DNA of 64,000 nt, from positions 1 to 64,000 of the forward strand of contig NZ_WQCG01000003.1 in assembly GCF_013032505.1 (NCBI RefSeq), written 5' to 3'. The DNA is from Ruegeria atlantica. Lineage in GTDB: Bacteria; Pseudomonadota; Alphaproteobacteria; Rhodobacterales; Rhodobacteraceae. The position numbers and the translations under genes are program-made. Of this stretch, positions 25,534 through 34,421 are shown in pieces. A model generated the notes under the pieces. It was given only the letters and a program-made list of their open reading frames with translations, had not been told where the DNA came from and searched no databases. Within the stretch, counting starts at the first letter, position 1. Each line of letters starts with the position of its first letter.

Positions 25534-26748
25534 ATGACGCTTCCTCCTAACGTTCATGACGCCGAACCCATCCCCCCAGCAGCCAAGGAAGCCATCGACG
25601 CTTTGATGCAGTCTGGCGACCTGTTTCGCTATACTGCACCGCAGGACGCGCCGGTTGCGTTGCTTGAGGCCGAATTCGCCGAACTGCTGGGCAGCAAATA
25701 CGCGCTGGCGGTATCCTCTTGCTCGGCGGCTCTGTTCCTGTCGCTCAAGGCCCTCGGCCTGCCGCGGGACGCGCGGGTGTTGATCCCAGGCTTTACGTTT
25801 GCCGCCGTTCCGTCCTCGGTCGTGCATGCGGACTGCATTCCGGTACTGTGCGAAGTGGGTGAAAACTATCGCATCGACATTGCGGATTTCGAGGCCAAGC
25901 TGGACGGTGTTCAGGCCGTGATCATCAGCCACATGCGCGGCCACACCTCAGATATGGACGCCATCATGACGTTGTGCGACGCGCGCGACATCCCGGTGAT
26001 CGAAGACGCGGCTCATTCGCTGGGCACAACCTGGCATGGCCGCAATATCGGAACGATCGGTAAGATCGGCTGCTTCTCGTTTCAGTCCTACAAGATGATC
26101 AACGCGGGCGAAGGCGGCATTCTGATCACCGACGATGCGGATCTGGTGGCCCAAGCCGTGATCATGTCGGGCGCATACGAACATAACTGGAAAAAACACA
26201 AAGGACCGCAAGGCGACAACTCACCCGAGTTGGAGCAAGCGTTTGCCCGCTGGCAGAACCAATTGCCGCTGTATAACTTGCGGATGAGCAACCTCAGCGC
26301 TGCCGTAATCCGGCCACAAATCCCGGAACTTGCGCGTCGCGTGAGTGATGGCCTGTCCAACCACGACTATGTTGCAGACCGGCTGAATACATCACCCCAT
26401 ATCAACGTCCCTGCCCCACTGGCACCAGAACGCCGGGCACCGGATTCCATTCAGTTCAACCTTGTGGGCATGGACGACAACGAAATTCGCGCCTTCGCTG
26501 CTGCGGCCGAGGCCCGAGGTGTCAAGGTTCAGGTCTTTGGCCTGAGTCAGGACAATGCGCGCGCGTTCTGGAACTGGCAATTCCTGCCGGAAAAATTCGA
26601 ACTGCCGAAAACCCGTGCAATGCTCATGAAAGCCTGCGACGTCCGGCTGCCGGTCCGGCTAACAAAAGACGAGCTGGACGTGATCGCGGATATCTTGCTG
26701 GCGTCTGTGGGCGAGGTCACAGGCCCCGTTCCGATCTACGGAACCTGA
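25534..26748 (+). CDS. DegT/DnrJ/EryC1/StrS family PLP aminotransferase
   Basis: A 404-residue fold-type I PLP enzyme. It has an AVSSCSAALFLSLKALGL cofactor-phosphate region, the VIEDAAHSLG Asp motif and the Schiff-base Lys at about residue 187 in FSFQSYKMINAGEGG. Family members transaminate oxo-sugars or cyclitols using Glu or Gln, but no nucleotide-sugar genes lie nearby. The segment after Lys187 contains an unusual basic-acidic stretch (HNWKKHKGPQGDN). The start MTLPP at 25534 is chosen because an earlier in-frame start lies within the inverted repeat. Role unknown; its place after puuB hints at nitrogen or amine metabolism. Confidence 0.82.
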   Translation: MTLPPNVHDAEPIPPAAKEAIDALMQSGDLFRYTAPQDAPVALLEAEFAELLGSKYALAVSSCSAALFLSLKALGLPRDARVLIPGFTFAAVPSSVVHADCIPVLCEVGENYRIDIADFEAKLDGVQAVIISHMRGHTSDMDAIMTLCDARDIPVIEDAAHSLGTTWHGRNIGTIGKIGCFSFQSYKMINAGEGGILITDDADLVAQAVIMSGAYEHNWKKHKGPQGDNSPELEQAFARWQNQLPLYNLRMSNLSAAVIRPQIPELARRVSDGLSNHDYVADRLNTSPHINVPAPLAPERRAPDSIQFNLVGMDDNEIRAFAAAAEARGVKVQVFGLSQDNARAFWNWQFLPEKFELPKTRAMLMKACDVRLPVRLTKDELDVIADILLASVGEVTGPVPIYGT

Positions 26749-26752
26749 ACGA

Positions 26753-27514
26753 CTAAGGCCCAAGCCCGAAAAGATCGATCGGCAGAAACAGCGCTGTGAC
26801 CCCATTAGGGGTCGCAGCCACGCGGGACAAGGTTCCCACAACTTGCAAACCGGTTTCCGTCTCGGCCAACAGAGGCGCGCCGGAATCCCCCATCATGACA
26901 GGACAAGCCGCCAATAGAACACCGCTTGAATGGCGGCGCGGCTGACAGGTCTTTGTTCTGCTCAGCACATGGGGGCGGATACCGGGATAGCCCGCAACAA
27001 ATGCACCAGCCGCGCCATCATCCGCCAGGGGCAGAAAGCCAACCTGTCGCCCTATTGGCTCGCTGAGTTCCAGAATGGCCCAATCCAATCCAGCGCTGTC
27101 AACAAACCGGCCCTCAATGCCCTGTTCGGGATGGACCTGATATCCTTTTACGTCTGAAACTGCAGCGGCTTCTCCGCGCTGATAGCCAGCGGCAAAGCGG
27201 ATGCTTGCGGGCGGAATCCATCGCTGACGCGGTGTATTGAAAAGACAATGCGCGGCGGTCAGGACAAGGCTGTCTGAAACAAGAACACCGGTGCAATGAG
27301 ACTTTTGACTCCGACTGGCGAAATTGACACGCCCAATTGCGCGCCAAGGGGGCTGATCGGCAGCAAGTATCTCGCGTGCACGAATAGTTTCACAGCCGAC
27401 ATCCGACTGCGTCCCCAGCGTACATATCTGAGACCACTTGTCTGAGAAAACGCCCTGCGACAGCGCGGGATGCATCCAAAGTAGCGTGATACTCAGGATC
27501 AACCAGCGCATCAT
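26753..27514 (-). CDS. Secreted trypsin-like serine protease
   Basis: A 253-residue S1-family protein with a signal peptide (residues 1-19, ending HPALS) and a complete triad: His89 in LTAAHC, Asp144 in LDWAILEL, Ser211 in MMGDSGAPLL. Six or so cysteines (CTLG, GCET, SHC, AAHC, TKTCQ, AACPV) could make the usual disulfides. It acts in the periplasm or outside the cell. It is convergent with the aminotransferase gene (4-base gap) and sits 8 bases after phaR on the same strand, so it may be read through from phaR. Substrate unknown. Confidence 0.85.
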   Translation of the reverse strand: MMRWLILSITLLWMHPALSQGVFSDKWSQICTLGTQSDVGCETIRAREILAADQPPWRAIGRVNFASRSQKSHCTGVLVSDSLVLTAAHCLFNTPRQRWIPPASIRFAAGYQRGEAAAVSDVKGYQVHPEQGIEGRFVDSAGLDWAILELSEPIGRQVGFLPLADDGAAGAFVAGYPGIRPHVLSRTKTCQPRRHSSGVLLAACPVMMGDSGAPLLAETETGLQVVGTLSRVAATPNGVTALFLPIDLFGLGP

Positions 27515-27522
27515 CTATCGTG

Positions 27523-28077
27523 TCAGTTCAGCTTGGACAGCTTTTGCTGTAAATCGGCCAACTGCTTTTTTATGTCGTCCAGATCTTCATTGGACTCGGG
27601 CTTAGCATCGTCGTCTTTGTCAGGACCGGACCAGCCGCTGGAAAGACCACCTGTCATAGCTTTAAGGAACGCCTGCTGCTGCGCTTGCAACGCATCGAAT
27701 CCCGGCATCTGAGACATCGGGTTCATCGCGTTCATGTTTTCCATCATCTTGTTCTGATTTTCGCGCAACATTTCGAACGAACTCTGCAGGAATTGCGGCA
27801 TCACACCGCCACCCGGCAACATGTAGCTGCGCACCAGATCGTTCAGCACATTGACCGGCAGCACGTTTTCGCCGCGGCTTTCGTGTTCAGCAATAATTTG
27901 CAGCAGATATTGCCGCGTCAGATCATCACCTGACTTTAGGTCAATGATCTGCACTTCGCGCCCGTCCCGAATAAATGACGCGATGTCTTCAAGCGTGACG
28001 TAGTCGCTGGTCTCGGTGTTATACAGCCGACGGCTGGCATAACGTTTGATCAACAGTGGTTTTTCTTGTTCCGACAC
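27523..28077 (-). CDS. phaR: Polyhydroxyalkanoate synthesis repressor PhaR
   Basis: A 184-residue DNA-binding regulator. The N-terminal PHB_acc_N domain (about residues 8-68: IKRYASRRLYNTETSDYVTLEDIASFIRDG) is followed by the PHB_acc domain (about 70-112), and a Met/Gln-rich linker leads to an acidic tail with a short coiled coil (LDDIKKQLADLQQKLSKL). PhaR binds both PHB and DNA and represses phasin and synthase genes until polymer forms. It starts with GTG behind a strong GGAGG site. CTGC-N3-GCAG boxes before phaP and phaC are the likely targets. Confidence 0.93.
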   Translation of the reverse strand: MSEQEKPLLIKRYASRRLYNTETSDYVTLEDIASFIRDGREVQIIDLKSGDDLTRQYLLQIIAEHESRGENVLPVNVLNDLVRSYMLPGGGVMPQFLQSSFEMLRENQNKMMENMNAMNPMSQMPGFDALQAQQQAFLKAMTGGLSSGWSGPDKDDDAKPESNEDLDDIKKQLADLQQKLSKLN

Positions 28078-28141
28078 CGTTTACCCTCCCCAAGGATGAT
28101 GCATTGCAGCAGAGATTATGCGAGCGCAGCACAAAAAGAAA

Positions 28142-28163
28142 GGGCAGGTCTTTCGACCTGCCC
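28142..28163 (-). terminator. Rho-independent terminator of phaP (right copy)
   Basis: A 9-bp GGGCAGGTC/GACCTGCCC stem, GAAA loop and T-rich tail on the minus strand. It separates phaP from phaR, so phaR probably has its own promoter in 28078-28141. Confidence 0.9.
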
Positions 28164-28212
28164 AGCGCGATAGCACCGATTGGGAGGAGTGGGTGCGCCT
28201 CGCGGCGTTTGC

Positions 28213-28659
28213 TTACTTGGCAGCAGCAGCTTTCTTGGCAGCTGCAGTCACGTCGTTGGTGGCTTTTTTGACGGCCGCGGTTGCGTCTTCGGCTGCGTCT
28301 TTGCCAGCCGCCATCAGCAGCTCAACGGTTTCGGACTGAACTTTTTTCGCGATCTCAGCGAAGGCCGCCATGTTTTCAGCTGCAACTTCAGCCGATGCGC
28401 TGGCGAAGTCGGTTGCTGCCTTGGCGTAGTCAGCAGGCTCTGCCTTGGCTTTCGACATCTCGGTCAGCTTGGCCAGGGTGTCCTTGGTCCATTTGTTCGA
28501 GATCTCAGCCGACTTTTCAGCCGCTTCCAGTGCAACACCCGACAGCTTTTCGTTCAGCGTCGCGGTCGACTTGAAAGCACCTTCCAGAGCGGCGGTGTCA
28601 ACAGGGAACGCGCCCATAACGTCTTTCAGGGTCGCGGTGAAATCTTGCGTCTTTGCCAT
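28213..28659 (-). CDS. phaP: Phasin (PHB granule-associated protein), copy 2
   Basis: A 148-residue phasin, identical in sequence to the product of 88-534. It has a predominantly helical body (ALEGAFKSTATLNEKLSG, AAEKSAEISNKWTKDTLAK) and an Ala/Lys-rich tail. It coats PHB granules together with PhaC and PhaZ. It lies between phaC and phaR in the usual alphaproteobacterial order, with a PhaR box upstream and a terminator downstream. Having two identical phasin genes could raise phasin dosage. Confidence 0.93.
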   Translation of the reverse strand: MAKTQDFTATLKDVMGAFPVDTAALEGAFKSTATLNEKLSGVALEAAEKSAEISNKWTKDTLAKLTEMSKAKAEPADYAKAATDFASASAEVAAENMAAFAEIAKKVQSETVELLMAAGKDAAEDATAAVKKATNDVTAAAKKAAAAK

Positions 28660-28755
28660 TGTCTTAAATCCTTTTGCCGAACCGGGCCCACCCCGGCTTT
28701 CATCAGCTTGAGGACAATATGGTTGCCGCAGCGCAGCATTGCAAGATTTTTCTTG

Positions 28756-28766
28756 CTGCACTGCAG
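28756..28766. promoter_or_regulatory. PhaR-type box upstream of phaP copy 2
   Basis: CTGCACTGCAG followed by AATAAT, identical to 631-641. Nearby TGC/GCA-rich sequence (CCGCAGCGCAGCATTGCAA around 28728-28745) may provide extra half-sites. Confidence 0.65.
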
Positions 28767-28791
28767 AATAATTCTACGGGATGCATTAAAA

Positions 28792-30594
28792 TCAAATACT
28801 TGCCTTGACCCGCACATAGGTCCCCGGCGCCGGAGCCAGGGCAGGATGGGCCGAATCGCCGGTCGCTCGCGCGGGCACCTGTTTACCCGACCGCTTCTTC
28901 AACCAGGCTTCCCACCGGGGCCACCAGGACCCTTCGTGATACGTGGCCTCTTTCAACCAGGTTTCGGGATCCGCCTTCAGATCGGTGTTGGTGTAGTGGC
29001 CGTATTTCTTCTTGCTAGGCGGGTTCACGATGCCCGCAATATGCCCCGATTCCGAGACGATAAACGTCTTCGATCGCGACCCCATCTGTTGCACCCCGCG
29101 ATAGCACGCCTTCCACGCCGCGATGTGATCCGTCTCGCAGGTGATCGCCATTAGGGGAACGTCCACGTCGTGCACATGCAGCTTGTGCCCCAGCAGCTCG
29201 AACCCGTCGGTGACGAAGTCATTGCGCTGGCAAAGGCCGCGCAGGTACTGCACCGCCATGCGGCCGGGCAGATTGGCCCCGTCCCCGTTCCAAAACAGCA
29301 GATCAAACGCGGGCGGCGTTTCGCCCATCATGTAACTGCGGATCGCAGGCCCGTAGATCAGATCCTTGGAGCGCAGAAATGACATCGTGCGCCCGATGAT
29401 CCACGCTTTTAGAACGCCGTCCTCCGAGATCTGATCCTCGATCCCATCCACAAAGTCGTTCTGCAGAAAGGGCGTGAACTCTCCCTGGTCGCCAAAGTCG
29501 GTCAGGGCCGTGAAGAACGTAGCCGATTTGATCGACTTGTCGCCGCGCTGCTTGAGTAGCGACAGCGTCAAGCTGAGCGTGGTGCCCGCGATGCAATAGC
29601 CGACCGCATTGACCTGCTTGACCTTGCAGATCGCCTTGACCTCTTCGATCGCGGTCAGGAACCCTTCCTGGATATAATCCTCCATACCGATATCGGCGTG
29701 AGATTCATTGGCGTTCACCCAGCTGACCACGAACAGGGTATAGCCCTGCTCGGTCACCCATTTGATCAGGCTGTTCTGCGCCTTGAGGTCCAGAATGTAG
29801 AACTTGTTGATCCAGGGCGGGAACAGCACCAGCGGTGTTTCGTGCACCGTCTCGGTCGCCGGTTTGTACTGGATCAGCTCCATCAGCCGGTTGCGATAGA
29901 TCACATCGCCGGGCGTTGTCGCGATATTGCCGCCAACCTCAAAGGCGCTGTCATCGGCCAACTTCACCACCATCTCACCGTCATTGGCCTCAAGATCGGC
30001 CACGAGGTTTTCCAACCCCTGGATCAGTGACTGGCCTTCCGTTTCGACCGCCTTTTCCAGCGCATCGGGATTGGTCGCCAGAAAGTTCGTCGGCGACATC
30101 ATGTCGATGATCTGCTGCGAGAAGAACGCCAGCCGCTGCTTATCCTTCACATCCAGGTCGTCAACCGAAGCCACGGCTTGCGAGATTGCCTGCGCGTTGG
30201 TCTCGTATTGCTGGCGAATAAATTTGAAATACGGATTGGTGTCCCACAGAGGGTTGGAAAACCGCTTGTCCCGGGGGGCGGACGCAGCGTCGTCCGCCTC
30301 ACCACCTACCAGCGCCTGCTGCGCCTCGGCGAAGTTCAGAACAGACTGACCCCAGAACTCAATCTGCTGCTCCAACAGCTTGGCGGGGTTCTGCATAGCC
30401 TCAGCCCAATACGCCGATGCTGCCTTTGCATAAAGGTCTTGATTCGGACCGTCCAAAGCCGGGTTATGACCCTTCTTTCCTGACATCGCCTCAATAAGGC
30501 GTTTGGAAAGCTCCTCGACCCGATCCATATTTTCCTTAAGTCTCTCAAGGCGTTCCGGGGTGAGTTCCGGTGTCTGGTGTTCAGTTGTTGTCAT
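28792..30594 (-). CDS. phaC: Class I poly(3-hydroxyalkanoate) synthase
   Basis: A 600-residue class I PHA synthase that polymerises 3-hydroxybutyryl-CoA at the granule surface. A variable N-terminal half (about 1-240) precedes an alpha/beta-hydrolase core with the lipase-like box VGYCIAG (catalytic Cys about residue 334), the conserved PPWINKFYILDL and W-x-N-P-like region, a downstream CETDHIAAW Asp and the SGHIAGIVNPP His. Length fits the class. It is divergent from phaZ across a 110-base region with a PhaR box 25 bases upstream of the start. Its last 115 coding bases are duplicated at 667-781. Confidence 0.95.
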   Translation of the reverse strand: MTTTEHQTPELTPERLERLKENMDRVEELSKRLIEAMSGKKGHNPALDGPNQDLYAKAASAYWAEAMQNPAKLLEQQIEFWGQSVLNFAEAQQALVGGEADDAASAPRDKRFSNPLWDTNPYFKFIRQQYETNAQAISQAVASVDDLDVKDKQRLAFFSQQIIDMMSPTNFLATNPDALEKAVETEGQSLIQGLENLVADLEANDGEMVVKLADDSAFEVGGNIATTPGDVIYRNRLMELIQYKPATETVHETPLVLFPPWINKFYILDLKAQNSLIKWVTEQGYTLFVVSWVNANESHADIGMEDYIQEGFLTAIEEVKAICKVKQVNAVGYCIAGTTLSLTLSLLKQRGDKSIKSATFFTALTDFGDQGEFTPFLQNDFVDGIEDQISEDGVLKAWIIGRTMSFLRSKDLIYGPAIRSYMMGETPPAFDLLFWNGDGANLPGRMAVQYLRGLCQRNDFVTDGFELLGHKLHVHDVDVPLMAITCETDHIAAWKACYRGVQQMGSRSKTFIVSESGHIAGIVNPPSKKKYGHYTNTDLKADPETWLKEATYHEGSWWPRWEAWLKKRSGKQVPARATGDSAHPALAPAPGTYVRVKASI

Positions 30595-30618
30595 TTTAAC
30601 AATTCCCCCCTAACCTCG

Positions 30619-30629
30619 CTGCTATGCAG
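30619..30629. promoter_or_regulatory. PhaR-type box between phaC and phaZ
   Basis: CTGCTATGCAG followed by AATAAT, the same 17-base pattern as at the phaP promoters apart from the spacer. It lies 25 bases before phaC and 76 before phaZ, so one PhaR site could control synthesis and mobilisation. Confidence 0.65.
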
Positions 30630-30704
30630 AATAATCGTCGTGGGCCTGGGGAGCAAAGCGACGAATGGTCCGACACTCACACCGGCAGCCAGGAGGCCCC
30701 CTAA

Positions 30705-31976
30705 ATGCGCTACATGATGACCTACGATCTGATGGAAACCATGCGCAATACGAACCAATGGATGGGGGCAACAGCCAGCGCGATGGCGTCTTACCCGCTG
30801 TTTTCCATGATCCCCAACCCGGCGTTCAGCATGATGGCTGCATGGGGCGAAGTGACCGAGCGCACTTTTCAGCGCATGATCGCAAAGCCGGACTGGGGCA
30901 TTCGAACGTTTACGTGTGAGGATGGCAAAGACCACCTTGTTGATATTGTTCCCGTAATGGAGCGCCCATTTGGCGACCTGATCCATATTCGCGTCAATGG
31001 ACGCGAAGAACAACCCCGTAAGGTGCTGCTGGTGGCACCAATGTCCGGGCACTACGCGACTTTGTTGCGTTCGACCGTGAAAAGCCTGCTGGTCAATTGT
31101 GAAGTTTACGTAACCGACTGGCATAATGCGCGTGATATCCCCGTTTCCGAAGGCAAGTTCGATGTCGAGGATTACACGCTGTACCTTGTCGATTTTATGA
31201 AGGAGCTGGGCCCGGATACGCATGTCGTCGCCGTATGCCAGCCTGCCCCGTTAACCCTTGCCGCAACGGCCTATCTGGCCGAGGTTGAACCTAAGGCCCA
31301 GCCAAGCACGCTGACCCTGATTGGTGGGCCGGTTGATCCTGATGCCACCCCGACCGATGTGACCGATTTCGGCCGCCGCGTGACCATGGGCCAACTGGAA
31401 GAAACCATGATCCAGCGCGTTGGCTTCAAATATAAGGGCGTCGGCCGCATGGTTTACCCCGGCCTGCTGCAGCTGGCGTCGTTCATGTCGATGAATGGTG
31501 ACCGCCACTCCAAAGCGTTCTCGGATCAGATCCAGCGCGTGATGCGCGGCGAGGCGTCCGATCACGATGCGCACAACCGGTTCTACGATGAATATCTGGC
31601 CGTCATGGATATGACCGCCGAGTTTTATCTTTCCACGGTCGAGCGCGTGTTCAAAAACCGCGAGATTGCCCGCAATGAGTTCGTTGTTGCAGGTCACAAG
31701 GTCGATATAGGCAAAATCACGGATGTTGCGGTCAAATCGGTCGAAGGTGCAAACGACGATATCTCCGCACCCGGCCAATGCATTGCCGCGCTGGACCTGT
31801 GCACCGGTCTGCCGGATGCGAAAAAGGCAAGCCATGTTGAACCCGGCGCGGGTCACTACGGTATTTTCGCGGGTCGCAGCTGGAGGGACAACATCCGGCC
31901 GCTTGTGATTGATTTCATGAATGCAAATGCGCGCAAACCACAGCGCCGCGCCGCAAACAAAAACAAAGTGGCGTAA
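30705..31976 (+). CDS. phaZ: Intracellular PHB depolymerase
   Basis: A 423-residue PhaZ of the Cupriavidus/alphaproteobacterial type with a catalytic Cys in place of Ser (VVAVCQPAPL, Cys about 178), a DWHNARDIP segment and a C-terminal catalytic His in EPGAGHYGIFAGRSW. It releases 3-hydroxybutyrate units from native granules in the cytoplasm. It is transcribed divergently from phaC with a shared PhaR-type box. The DUF6151 gene follows 5 bases downstream and is probably cotranscribed. Confidence 0.93.
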   Translation: MRYMMTYDLMETMRNTNQWMGATASAMASYPLFSMIPNPAFSMMAAWGEVTERTFQRMIAKPDWGIRTFTCEDGKDHLVDIVPVMERPFGDLIHIRVNGREEQPRKVLLVAPMSGHYATLLRSTVKSLLVNCEVYVTDWHNARDIPVSEGKFDVEDYTLYLVDFMKELGPDTHVVAVCQPAPLTLAATAYLAEVEPKAQPSTLTLIGGPVDPDATPTDVTDFGRRVTMGQLEETMIQRVGFKYKGVGRMVYPGLLQLASFMSMNGDRHSKAFSDQIQRVMRGEASDHDAHNRFYDEYLAVMDMTAEFYLSTVERVFKNREIARNEFVVAGHKVDIGKITDVAVKSVEGANDDISAPGQCIAALDLCTGLPDAKKASHVEPGAGHYGIFAGRSWRDNIRPLVIDFMNANARKPQRRAANKNKVA

Positions 31977-31981
31977 GATTG

Positions 31982-32566
31982 ATGGGTAGGAAAGTGGCGA
32001 AAGATACCCCATTTTCCTGCTCTTGCGGTTCCCTGCACGGGCGGATCACCGCCGCAGGCGTGAGACATGGCACGCATGTCGTCTGCTACTGTCATGATTG
32101 CCGCGCAGCCCAATTGTATTTCGGGCAGCCAGACCCCGCCCCCGGCCCCGTTGAGATTCTGCAGATGCTACCGGAAGAGATCGTTTTTGACGGTGGCTTA
32201 GAGCATCTTGCCCTGATGCAGCTAAGCCCAAAGGGGATGTTGCGGTGGTATGCCAGTTGCTGCAACGCCCCGCTGGCGACCACACCGCAGACACCCAAAT
32301 TCCCGTTTGCAGGCTTTATCGTCAAACGCATCCCCGACCCAAGCGGTCTGGGCCCGATCACGACGCGCGGTTTCATACCCAAAGGTAACGGCAAACAGAC
32401 CCATCAGAAAATCGGGGCCGCTGTTTACGGGCTGCTGACACGTGTTGCGAAATCACGTATGTCGGGCAGTTGGAAAAACACACCGTTCTTCGACCGTGCC
32501 ACATCTTCGCCTGTTGCCGAGCCCGTGATCCTCAGCAAGTCCGAGCGCGCAGCGCTTTACCCGTAA
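31982..32566 (+). CDS. DUF6151 family (GFA/CENP-V-like) protein
   Basis: A 194-residue protein with putative zinc ligands in an arrangement like glutathione-dependent formaldehyde-activating (GFA/CENP-V) domains: FSCSCGSLHG, VVCYCHDCRAAQ and, later, WYASCCNAPLATT. It matches the DUF6151 group as I know it. The ATG at 31982 is used; a TTG one codon earlier is possible. It lies 5 bases after phaZ and overlaps the convergent hydrolase gene by 10 bases. Catalytic function is not established; linkage to phaZ may be incidental. Confidence 0.72.
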   Translation: MGRKVAKDTPFSCSCGSLHGRITAAGVRHGTHVVCYCHDCRAAQLYFGQPDPAPGPVEILQMLPEEIVFDGGLEHLALMQLSPKGMLRWYASCCNAPLATTPQTPKFPFAGFIVKRIPDPSGLGPITTRGFIPKGNGKQTHQKIGAAVYGLLTRVAKSRMSGSWKNTPFFDRATSSPVAEPVILSKSERAALYP

Positions 32567-33273
32567 GTGGCCTTTACCGGCGTGCTTAGCCAGTTTTCAA
32601 TTGCCTCATTGACGACCTGAGGGGTTTCCAGCGTCGGCAGATGCCCCGCGTCCTCAACCACTTTGAGTTCGGCGTCCGGGATCAGATCTGCCATGAAAGC
32701 GTGTTTTCGCGTCGGCGTCAAAAGGTCGTGCGCCCCACACAACACCAATGTGGGAACCTTGATCATCCTCAGCGCACCTTGCTGATCCGGACGCCGCTGC
32801 AAAGCACGCATTTGACGTTCAAAAACACCTGCCCCCTGATCCAATGCCATCGCTGTCACGTCATTCAGAATGGGAACGCGCTTTGGCCCCGGGGCCAGCG
32901 TGTCTGACCCAAGAATTTTACGCATAACCTCCTCTAGCCGTCCGGCCTTGGCACCGACCATGTGCTCTTCTCTTGCCGCCGCGATCTGAGGTGTGTCGGC
33001 CTGCGCATCTGTGGATATCAGGCACAAGCGCGATACCCGATCGGGCGCTCGGCGAATGAGCTCCAGCGCCACCACGCCACCCATACTAAATCCCGCAAGC
33101 GCGAAACGATGTGGCAACTGATCCAAAAGGCCTGATGCGATCTCTTCTATCCGCTCGCCCAACGTGACCGGTGCAACCGTGACCGCGCGTTGACGGGAAA
33201 AGTAGGCGATCTGTGGGGCAAACACCCTGGAATCGCACATCAATCCAGGCAATAGAACCAGCGGCTCGATCAA
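32557..33273 (-). CDS. Alpha/beta hydrolase
   Basis: A 238-residue alpha/beta hydrolase: oxyanion LLPGLMCDSRVF, nucleophile Ser63 in AGFSMGGV, Asp in CGAHDLLTP and His in DAGHLPTLE. It starts with TTG; an AAGGAGG ribosome site six bases upstream decides this start. The family resembles small esterases/3-oxoadipate enol-lactonase relatives; the substrate is unknown. The 3' end overlaps the DUF6151 gene by 10 bases, so the transcripts converge. Confidence 0.82.
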   Translation of the reverse strand: MIEPLVLLPGLMCDSRVFAPQIAYFSRQRAVTVAPVTLGERIEEIASGLLDQLPHRFALAGFSMGGVVALELIRRAPDRVSRLCLISTDAQADTPQIAAAREEHMVGAKAGRLEEVMRKILGSDTLAPGPKRVPILNDVTAMALDQGAGVFERQMRALQRRPDQQGALRMIKVPTLVLCGAHDLLTPTRKHAFMADLIPDAELKVVEDAGHLPTLETPQVVNEAIENWLSTPVKATYG

Positions 33274-33357
33274 TCGCGGCCTCCTTCATCTCAGCTTCTT
33301 CGGCGGCTTCGTTTTATAGCAGGATGAGAGGTTTTATCAGCGTCGGCAAGTTAAACT

Positions 33358-33990
33358 TCACGGATAGGCAATCCCGCGAAACTTGGGAAAGTCCGCATAG
33401 CGCCTCTGGCGGGTTTTCGGGTCTTCGTCCGGGTTTTCGCCCGCACGCAACAGGCACCCGCGCGGGCCGATGTAGCTGTCGATACGCTGAAGGGGAATTG
33501 GTCGCCACACCAGATTGAAGGCGCAGAGCTTTGGAAAGAACCAAATCTCCGAATACTCCAGATGGTCGTGCATCCACCACGCAAGATCGCGCCAATCCCG
33601 GCCTTCCGCATAACGATCCGCGAACCAAGGAATGACAATCGACGCCCCAGCAACCCGATAATCGCCGGTACCCCAATCCCATATGTGGCACTCCAGCGGA
33701 TTATCATTTCGAGCACAGTTCAGCCGGTTTTCATTGCCAAATTGGTTTAGAGACGGCGACCGGTAGCCCGAGCGCACGGCAACACGTCCGAACGTTTCCT
33801 CTAACGGGTCCAGCAACGTCTGGCAAAAGGCCCGACCAGTCTCTATGGCAAGATCGGGATTGTCGGGAAGATTTTGTTTTTCATGGAAATTTCCGATCTC
33901 GGAATAAAGAAAATCCCGCATAAAAAAGTGCTTGGACAGGCGCACGCGGCCAAGGGTTTCAAGGCTCCACATGCTGCCCGGCTTGCGCAT
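33358..33990 (-). CDS. Peptidase M15-like (Hedgehog/DD-peptidase fold) protein
   Basis: A 210-residue protein with a motif order suggestive of M15A/LAS-type DD-peptidases: VRSGYRSPSLNQFG, then NPLECHIWDWGTGD and DHLEYSEIWFFPKLCAFNLVW. The usual Zn ligands (SxHxxGxAxD and a later WxH) are altered: the HIWDWG stretch replaces SxHxxG, so activity is uncertain. No signal peptide is visible. The start overlaps the VOC gene (ATGA), and it ends the four-gene minus-strand operon beginning at 36159. Confidence 0.65.
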   Translation of the reverse strand: MRKPGSMWSLETLGRVRLSKHFFMRDFLYSEIGNFHEKQNLPDNPDLAIETGRAFCQTLLDPLEETFGRVAVRSGYRSPSLNQFGNENRLNCARNDNPLECHIWDWGTGDYRVAGASIVIPWFADRYAEGRDWRDLAWWMHDHLEYSEIWFFPKLCAFNLVWRPIPLQRIDSYIGPRGCLLRAGENPDEDPKTRQRRYADFPKFRGIAYP

Positions 33991-34421
33991 CACCGGTATC
34001 CGTTCCAACGAAACGCACCATCCGAGGCCAGTGGCGAGAATGGGTTGAATGCCACCTCCCAGATCGTGCCCTCGGGCGCGCGGAAATAACCGTGATGCCC
34101 ACCCCAGAACACGTCAGACGCAGATTTCAAAACCTCGGCGCCGGCGTCTTCGACCTTGCTCAGGACCTGCGCGACCTCTTCTTTCGACCGGCAATTATAG
34201 CTGAGCGTAAGTGCTCCGCTACCCAAGGTGCCGACATCGACACCAATCTCATCGGCCAGCGCAGGCAATGGGTAAAGCCCCAAGGTCTGCCCGATCAAGT
34301 CAAAGGCAATCACACCATCCGGGCTCTCGACACGTTGCCAGCCGATCTTTTCATAAAACACGGCTGCGGCTTCTGGGTCTTCCACTCCGACTGTTATTAA
34401 GCTGACGCGCTGTTCCATCAT
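33990..34421 (-). CDS. VOC superfamily (glyoxalase-like) protein
   Basis: A 143-residue vicinal-oxygen-chelate protein with two beta-alpha-beta-beta-beta modules. ITVGVEDPEAAAVFYEKIGW is the first; LSYNCRSKEEVAQVLSKVEDAGAEVL and FRAPEGTIWEVAFNP form the second, with the usual terminal metal-ligand Glu. Enzyme type cannot be assigned. The chosen start overlaps the upstream hydrolase stop by one base, and the stop overlaps the M15-like gene. Confidence 0.8.
   Translation of the reverse strand: MMEQRVSLITVGVEDPEAAAVFYEKIGWQRVESPDGVIAFDLIGQTLGLYPLPALADEIGVDVGTLGSGALTLSYNCRSKEEVAQVLSKVEDAGAEVLKSASDVFWGGHHGYFRAPEGTIWEVAFNPFSPLASDGAFRWNGYR

Larger units (their letters stand above)
28126..28906. repeat. 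Direct repeat, right copy (phaP plus 3' end of phaC)
   Basis: The second copy of the 1-781 sequence, in the same orientation, about 99.1% identical. Here it sits inside an intact phaR-phaP-phaC locus. The two copies are separated by 27.3 kb. Confidence 0.97.

Noticed and set aside
28180-29154. A 324-codon plus-strand open frame (and its 248-codon twin at 55-801)
   Set aside because: It lies antisense to phaP and phaC, is Cys/Arg/Gly-rich with no family resemblance, and exists only because the GC-rich minus-strand genes leave that frame open.
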